Of a DNA stretch of 56,697 nt, positions 52,330 to 56,697 are shown piece after piece; the first letter of the stretch is position 1, and each line of letters opens with the position of its first letter. Source of the DNA: Gemmatimonadales bacterium (lineage in GTDB: Bacteria > Gemmatimonadota > Gemmatimonadetes > Longimicrobiales > Gaopeijiaceae); the NCBI GenBank assembly GCA_007695225.1, contig REED01000211.1:1-56697 (forward strand). The letters are read 5' to 3'. The notes under the pieces are model-generated. The model was given only the letters and a program-made list of their open reading frames with translations. It ran no database searches and was not told where the DNA came from. The translations under genes were made by a program, and so were the position numbers.

Positions 52330-52473
52330 GATCTCCTGGGGTGTTTGGGACGTGGAGTGGATGGGCCGGCTCGAAGGGTCGGAGGGACGGGATCGGGCCG
52401 CATGGGGCGAGCCGTCATTTCCCAGGGGCCATCTCTCAGCTGTCATCTTCGAGCCATCACCTTCCGCAGGATC

Positions 52474-53361
52474 TCACCCCGCCAGTCGGATCCGCCGGAA
52501 GGGTAGCCGGGAGGCAGACCGGACAGCCGATGGGGGACCCGATGGGTGAGAGGGGTCCGACGCGGGGGCCGATGCGGACCCAGATGGGGATTCCGATGCG
52601 GATTCCGGGCTCGGCACGGGGGGTTCCTCTTCCCCCATCGCTCCATCCACGGTGACGGCATGGGCCAGGATCCTTGCGGCGAGCTTCACCACCTCTCCCG
52701 GGGTCTCGAGGGAATAGAGACGATCCATCTCCCCCCCTGGTAGGGTGGTGGCAAAGTCCTCTCCCTCCTCCCGTGCCGGGCGGGTCATCCAACTCACGAC
52801 CTCGGCCAGGGGCACCGGGGGTACAGGGAGGACGGAGAAGCCCGGGCGGTCCCCCCGGATTCCGGTCACAGCGAGGAAGTTGAGCGTGCCGCGGGCAGAC
52901 TGGGCCCAGAAGATCCCGTCCACGGCCTCCGCCGGTCCTTCTTCACCGTCGGGCCGGGCCCAGAGGAGGTGCCGCGGGAGTTGGAGATAGCCTGCGGGGG
53001 CGGGGAGCTCCCCTTCCCACCGGTCGGATGCCGCATCCGCCTCCAGGAGGTATCGGAGGGTGGACGTCTCGACCAGAAACGACGGCATGGCGGCGCGGTG
53101 GAAGTGGAAAGCGTGGAAGAGAAATGCGCCGAAGGTGGGCACGAGGGCGGTGGGAGACGCCTCTCCGCCCAACTCCCGCAAGACCCGCCCCACCTGGGCC
53201 AGGAGGAGAAAGGCTCCAGACTCGTCGAGGTTGGCATCCCTGGATCGGGCCTCCTCTTCAATGGCGCTGAACCGGGATTCGGCGAACCCCTCGTCGGGGA
53301 ACGCCATCTCATAGGGCGTCGGCCTAAGGGTGTCATCCCTTGTGCTTCGAATGGTGTTCAT
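52474..53361 (-). CDS. Uncharacterised protein with low-complexity C terminus
   Basis: The protein has 295 residues and is soluble by appearance. An N-terminal helical part (AFLLLAQVGRVLRELG) and a central domain (FLFHAFHFHRAAMPSFLVE, YLQLPRHLLWARPDG, AVDGIFWAQSARGTLNFLAV) are followed by FSVLPVPPVPLAEVVSWM. The last 50 residues are Ser/Pro/Ala repeats (SPESASESPSGSASAPASD). No family known to me. It overlaps the next gene upstream by 4 bp, so it is coupled to a metallopeptidase-like gene and may share its function. Confidence 0.7.
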   Translation of the reverse strand: MNTIRSTRDDTLRPTPYEMAFPDEGFAESRFSAIEEEARSRDANLDESGAFLLLAQVGRVLRELGGEASPTALVPTFGAFLFHAFHFHRAAMPSFLVETSTLRYLLEADAASDRWEGELPAPAGYLQLPRHLLWARPDGEEGPAEAVDGIFWAQSARGTLNFLAVTGIRGDRPGFSVLPVPPVPLAEVVSWMTRPAREEGEDFATTLPGGEMDRLYSLETPGEVVKLAARILAHAVTVDGAMGEEEPPVPSPESASESPSGSASAPASDPSHPSGPPSAVRSASRLPFRRIRLAG

Positions 53362-54176
53362 GGGAGTGGCTCCTCTGGGTCGGATTCGATAGGTGGGCCT
53401 CCTGCAGCTCTGCCGGGGCGGCCATCCAGGGGACCTGGACTCTCCGGCGCATCCCCCACCCGCACGGGCTCCGCCTCCGATTCAAGAAGGTCCAGTTCCT
53501 CCTTCCGGAAGAAACGGCGGACGCGATCCAGGAGCGGACGCTCCCGAACCAGGACGAGTTGCAGCCACCCACCGCCGGAATCCAGCCCATGGACCCAGAT
53601 GTAGTGGATATCGCCGAGTTCACCCGGAACCGGGACGGCCCATCGGGCTCCGTCCCACTCGAACTCCGCCCGTCCCGCCTCAGCCAGCTCCCCGCCTCGC
53701 CATGGGGATTCGATGTAGACATCGTATTCGACCCGGAAGACACCCGGAGCCAGGGGGAGGCCGTACTGATAGTACCAAGGGTCGAAGGTCTCCCCCTGCC
53801 CTCGCTTGTAGCTCTGCTCCATGGCGTAGTCGAGACCCTCGAGGGCATCATCCTCCGCCAGGAACTCCAGGTGATGGCGCAACTCGTGAGTGATCGTCTC
53901 CCAGAGCTCCTCCTCCCAGTCGAACTCGGGATTCCGCTTCCCGACTTCCCGGAAGGAACCGTAGTAGAGGGAAAGGATCGAGCGGGTGGTCTCAGGGCCC
54001 ATGTAGCCTGAGGGGTAGGGCTCGGTGAAGCACATCCCCAGCGTGAAGTAGTCCGGGTGGTCGGGGTGGGCCTCAGCCTCCTTCTTCACCACGACACCGT
54101 CGATCCCGTCCTTGTATTCGATGGGGATCTCTTCCCACATGGCATGGGCGCGGCGCTCGAATTCCTGGAATTCCAT
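53358..54176 (-). CDS. Metallopeptidase-family protein (zincin-like)
   Basis: The protein has 272 residues from the ATG at 54176 (MEFQEFERRAHAMWEEIP), which matches the usual beginning of this family; the frame open further upstream translates the repeat at the end of the neighbouring transporter gene and is not real. The zinc-binding motif ETITHELRHHLEFLAED is an HExxH in the predicted helix (about residue 105). Preceding motifs: YFTLGMCFTEPYPSG and RSILSLYYGSF. Small cytoplasmic zincins of this sort occur widely with unknown substrates. The C-terminal part (about 160-235) is beta-rich (GVFRVEYDVYIESPW), the tail Pro-rich. It overlaps the downstream unknown gene by 4 bp. Confidence 0.75.
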   Translation of the reverse strand: MEFQEFERRAHAMWEEIPIEYKDGIDGVVVKKEAEAHPDHPDYFTLGMCFTEPYPSGYMGPETTRSILSLYYGSFREVGKRNPEFDWEEELWETITHELRHHLEFLAEDDALEGLDYAMEQSYKRGQGETFDPWYYQYGLPLAPGVFRVEYDVYIESPWRGGELAEAGRAEFEWDGARWAVPVPGELGDIHYIWVHGLDSGGGWLQLVLVRERPLLDRVRRFFRKEELDLLESEAEPVRVGDAPESPGPLDGRPGRAAGGPPIESDPEEPLP

Positions 54177-54309
54177 GGAGATGAGGCAAAGGTGGCGACC
54201 CCGAAGGGCGTACCCGGTGTGGGATGCGGATGGCAAGAGCAGGCCGGCAACCGCCGGGCATCGGGTGACGAGTGCCGGGGCCCCGGTGGAATCTCGGGGT
54301 CCCGCCCAA

Positions 54310-55839
54310 CTAGGGGTCGCGGTCCTGCCCACCTTGCCCACCTCGGTCTTGCCCACCTCCGTCTTGCCCACCTTCGGTTTGGTAGGCACCGAACCCCGAT
54401 CCCGTGCCCAGGGTCCGCTCCACCATCCACCGGTTGAGGGAGATGAAGATCACAAGTACCACCCCCCACTGGATCAGGACCGTGCCCACATTGAAGGTGG
54501 CGAAGGGGGTCAGGTTGGCGGCGAGCCCGTCGCCCCGTACCTGCCAGAGCCACCAACCAACCAGCACCACCGCCTGAACCACCACGAACCGCATGGCCCA
54601 GTCCCACCAAGCGCCGATGTGGATGTCCGAGTCCCCGGTATTGATGAACTCGCTCCGCCACTTCGTGACCCCGTAGCGGAGTACCGCGAAGGCGAAAAAG
54701 AACCCGGAAAGCATGAGCCCCACCCCCCAGACGAAGTCCTGGTTCCCAAACACATCCATGGAAAGCGCCGAGGGGATTCCAAGGAGTAGCCCCGCAATAC
54801 CGACCACGGCGATGGCTGAACCACGGGAAAGCCCCAGATCCATGAGCACCCGACTGGCCAGTTCGATCATGGCGATGAGGGAACTCCATGCAGCGAAGAC
54901 CAGGGCCAGGAAGAAGAGGACGAGGAAGAACCGACCGAACGGGAGGGTTCCGAAGAGCTGGGGGACCCAGATGAAGGTGAGCCCCTCGTTGCCGGCCCCC
55001 ACGATCTGGTCCGCAGCATCAGGCATCACCGAAAATACGGTGCAGAGGACCATGATCCCGGCCAAGAGGGACATGGAATTGTTCCCGAATCCGATAACGA
55101 ACGCATTGAGAGCCGTGTCCTCACGGGTTCTCATGTAGATGGCATAACAGAGAACCAGCCCCCACCCCGCCCCCGTATCCCAGGCGTTCTGCGTCAGGGC
55201 CTGGAGCCAGATTTCATACGAGGCCAGGGCTCCCCAGTCGGGAGTGAAGAGAAAGGCCAGCCCCGCCGAGGCTCCGGGAAGGGTCAGTGCCCGTAGGGCG
55301 AGGATCACCACCAGGATGACCAGGGAGGGAATGAGAAAGCGCGCCGCCGTCTCGATTCCCTTCACTCCCCTGGAAACGACGAAGACGCCCAGCCCGACGG
55401 CGATGGCGTGGGTGAGCAGGGCTTCCGGGGAGGCGGCATACTCCGCCCAGAAGGCTCCCGGTGGTTCCGCTGGAACTGCTCCGGTGATCGAGGCCCAGAG
55501 AAACCGGAGGGTCCACCCCATCACCACCGAGTAGTAGAACATGATGGCGGTGGCGGTCCACGCCACCCACGCTCCCATCCAACCGAACTTCGGCCCCAGC
55601 GTCTTTGCGAAGGCGCCGATGGGTCCGGACCGGGTCCCCTTACCCATTCCGAACTCCAGGATGAGGAGGGGGATGGACCAAAGGAGAAGGAAGACCACCC
55701 AGGCCACCAGGAAGGAGCCTCCTCCATTGGTGGCGGCGATCCGGGGGAATCGCCAGATGTTCCCCGTACCCACCGCCATTCCGGCCATGGCCAGGAGCAT
55801 CCCCCATCGGGAACTGAAAACCACCGATCGGCTTGCCAC
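54310..55839 (-). CDS. Sodium-dependent transporter, NSS (SLC6) family
   Basis: A transporter of 509 residues. The GTG at 55839 lies seven bases after AGGAGG; an ATG at 55878 lacks such a site. Twelve membrane helices fit the LeuT fold. Helix 1 has the diagnostic GMAVGTGNIWRFPRIAATNG with sodium- and substrate-binding backbone. Helix 6 region IWLQALTQNAWDTGAGWGLV and helix 8 FLALVFAAWSSLIAMIELAS are typical too. It should import an amino acid or similar solute with sodium. The C-terminal tail is Gln/Asp/Gly-rich (GGQDRGGQGGQDRD) and is encoded by tandem repeats. A MetS-like small subunit candidate lies 6.5 kb away. Confidence 0.92.
   Translation of the reverse strand: MASRSVVFSSRWGMLLAMAGMAVGTGNIWRFPRIAATNGGGSFLVAWVVFLLLWSIPLLILEFGMGKGTRSGPIGAFAKTLGPKFGWMGAWVAWTATAIMFYYSVVMGWTLRFLWASITGAVPAEPPGAFWAEYAASPEALLTHAIAVGLGVFVVSRGVKGIETAARFLIPSLVILVVILALRALTLPGASAGLAFLFTPDWGALASYEIWLQALTQNAWDTGAGWGLVLCYAIYMRTREDTALNAFVIGFGNNSMSLLAGIMVLCTVFSVMPDAADQIVGAGNEGLTFIWVPQLFGTLPFGRFFLVLFFLALVFAAWSSLIAMIELASRVLMDLGLSRGSAIAVVGIAGLLLGIPSALSMDVFGNQDFVWGVGLMLSGFFFAFAVLRYGVTKWRSEFINTGDSDIHIGAWWDWAMRFVVVQAVVLVGWWLWQVRGDGLAANLTPFATFNVGTVLIQWGVVLVIFISLNRWMVERTLGTGSGFGAYQTEGGQDGGGQDRGGQGGQDRDP
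54321..54380. repeat. 15-bp tandem repeat in the 3' end of the NSS gene
   Basis: The octamer GCCCACCT recurs at 54327, 54336, 54351 and 54366, the last three with a 15-bp period (TCTTGCCCACCTCCG-type units). The array encodes the Gly/Gln/Asp-rich tail of the transporter and ends at its stop region. Confidence 0.8.
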
Positions 55840-55901
55840 CACCTCACCTCCTCTTCGACGGGTCCACGGCATGATCATCTCGAGCCGATCCTACGGGCCC
55901 T

Positions 55902-55946
55902 CCAGGGAGGGGTTGCCCAGGGAGGGGTCGCCCAGGGAGGGGTCGT
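55902..55946. repeat. 15-bp tandem repeat, 3 copies
   Basis: Three near-identical units of CCAGGGAGGGGTCGC start at 55902, 55917 and 55932, 63 bp upstream of the transporter start codon, on its 5' side. Confidence 0.85.
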
Positions 55947-56375
55947 GCCCCCCGTGCGGAGGGGCCCCTGCCCGCTTTGCCGGAACCTCGCGGCTCAAAG
56001 GAGATTCCGTTCGTCAACCGCGAAACTACCCCACTGATTCGGTGGACCCCTTCCGATCCCTCCCACGTTTTCTCCCCTGGCACCTCCAGGGACACCCTGT
56101 TCGGTGCATGACGCGCCGAGACTCCCGTCCTCCATGGAAGATCCCCGGAGTCATTCGGGGTGGCGCGTTCAGGTTGGTGCGCTCGAACTGGGATCCCAGA
56201 AGTGGCCCCTCCTGTAACCGGGCCCCTGGAGCGTGGCCAAAGTACGGAGGGAGCCCGGAGCGGAACAGGGGGACCGGGAAACGGAAGCCCATCGGCGAGG
56301 AACCCAAGGGGCTCGAGCAGAACCCGGGTACTCGAGTGGAACTCGTATGGAAGTGGAACGGATGATCAGTAAGGA

Positions 56376-56438
56376 CCCTTGGCACGGAGGGCTGTGCCCT
56401 TGGCATGGAAGGCTGAGCCCTTGGCATGGAAGGCTGCG
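56376..56438. repeat. 21-bp tandem repeat, 3 copies
   Basis: Units starting CCCTTGGCATGGAAGG lie at 56376, 56397 and 56418; copies two and three differ at the last two bases, the first copy is more diverged. Non-coding as far as can be seen. Confidence 0.85.
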
Positions 56439-56447
56439 GACAAGGGC

Positions 56448-56591
56448 CTACAGGATCGGGCGGATGGACGCAGGTGCGATGGCTGGAGGGCGATCGACTT
56501 TCAGCTGAAAGTCCTCGGGTAGCAGCCGACCGGTGAGCCCATTACGAGTCGCACTCTCCACCAACATAGGGGTCTCTCCAACCGATTCCAT
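56448..56591 (-). CDS. Doubtful small ORF
   Basis: A 47-codon frame starts at an ATG (56591) and reads MESVGETPMLVESATRNG, then LTGRLLPEDFQLKVDRPP, ending at TAG. It looks protein-like and less GC-biased than its surroundings, but no ribosome-binding site or family is recognised. It could be a fragment of a mobile-element protein. Confidence 0.2.
   Translation of the reverse strand: MESVGETPMLVESATRNGLTGRLLPEDFQLKVDRPPAIAPASIRPIL
56496..56513. promoter_or_regulatory. Perfect 18-bp palindrome
   Basis: GACTTTCAGCTGAAAGTC is a perfect palindrome without spacer in an intergenic region. Its size and symmetry fit the operator of a dimeric regulator. It lies within the doubtful small frame, so coding chance cannot be excluded. 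Confidence 0.45.
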
Positions 56592-56697
56592 TCCCGGATT
56601 TCCCGGCTTCCCCGATGGGGCACGGCGGGGTGGTCGTCTTGGGGGCCTCCCCCGGAGCTATCCCCGCCTCTGGGGGCATGCGCCCGTTCTTATCCAC

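Larger units (their letters stand above)
55840..56697. other. Long intergenic region with repeats, no recognised gene
   Basis: Beyond the transporter start there is no open frame I would call a gene over about 850 bp. The stretch holds two tandem repeat arrays, an 18-bp perfect palindrome, a doubtful 47-codon frame on the minus strand, and a hairpin-rich last 100 bases. Long plus-strand frames here are GC-driven and low in sequence complexity. Confidence 0.6.

Noticed and set aside
54177..54389. N-terminal extension of the metallopeptidase (KVGKTEVGKTEVGK)
   Set aside because: It translates the tandem repeat of the transporter tail in another frame; the family N terminus begins at 54176.

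Overview
The window is a GC-rich chromosomal segment of a Gram-negative bacterium that looks like a member of the Gemmatimonadota or a close relative. This is an inference. It rests on a SprA-type giant outer-membrane protein together with a DUF5916 barrel, a GbsR-led TolC/RND operon, an ADP-forming acyl-CoA synthetase, many TonB/lipoprotein-type exports, and very high third-position GC. No rRNA, tRNA, CRISPR array, insertion sequence or prophage was recognised. One regulatory RNA is clear: a TPP riboswitch.

Layout. 0.2-7 kb (minus): a ComEA-like helix-hairpin-helix protein and SprA. 7.2-9.7 kb (plus): the LptF/LptG permease pair. 9.8-13.8 kb: a DapF-like epimerase that has serine at both catalytic cysteine positions, divergent from a DUF5916 barrel protein. 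14-20.2 kb (plus): a four-gene efflux operon (GbsR/MarR regulator, TolC, adaptor, RND pump). 20.3-25.7 kb: aminopeptidase P, a TonB-dependent receptor, then a TPP riboswitch driving two overlapping TenA genes. 25.8-30 kb: a phosphodiester glycosidase lipoprotein, a small exported protein, threonine synthase with a tiny membrane protein, and a CPBP protease. 29.9-31.1 kb looks decayed: a PDZ-domain fragment with a frameshift and an orphan ABC ATPase preceded by a possible TolC remnant. 31.2-33.9 kb (minus): an ECF sigma factor, anti-sigma-like protein and Spy/CpxP-like protein, then uncharacterised ORFs. 34.1-37.2 kb (plus): acyl-CoA synthetase and two small unknown proteins. 37.2-56 kb (almost all minus): HNH nuclease, PriA, M24 peptidase with a coupled methyltransferase, a CcmH-like protein, a deacetylase coupled to CarB, a MetS-like micro-protein, a lipoprotein coupled to an M6 protease, HD protein, endonuclease III, two unknown/metallopeptidase genes and an NSS sodium symporter.

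Recurring themes. (1) Envelope biology dominates: LPS transport, OM barrels, efflux, surface protease. (2) Several enzymes keep their fold signatures but have altered catalytic residues (DapF-like Ser/Ser, RND pump without the proton-relay acids, deacetylase with Phe for Tyr, CcmH with widely spaced cysteines). (3) Short tandem repeats of 13-26 bp sit at or next to gene 3' ends again and again, and 15-bp versions lie in frame inside genes. The best candidate for an undescribed system is the translationally coupled pair of a dockerin-like M6 protease and a lipoprotein with a cohesin-like module, followed by the double-serine DapF homologue.
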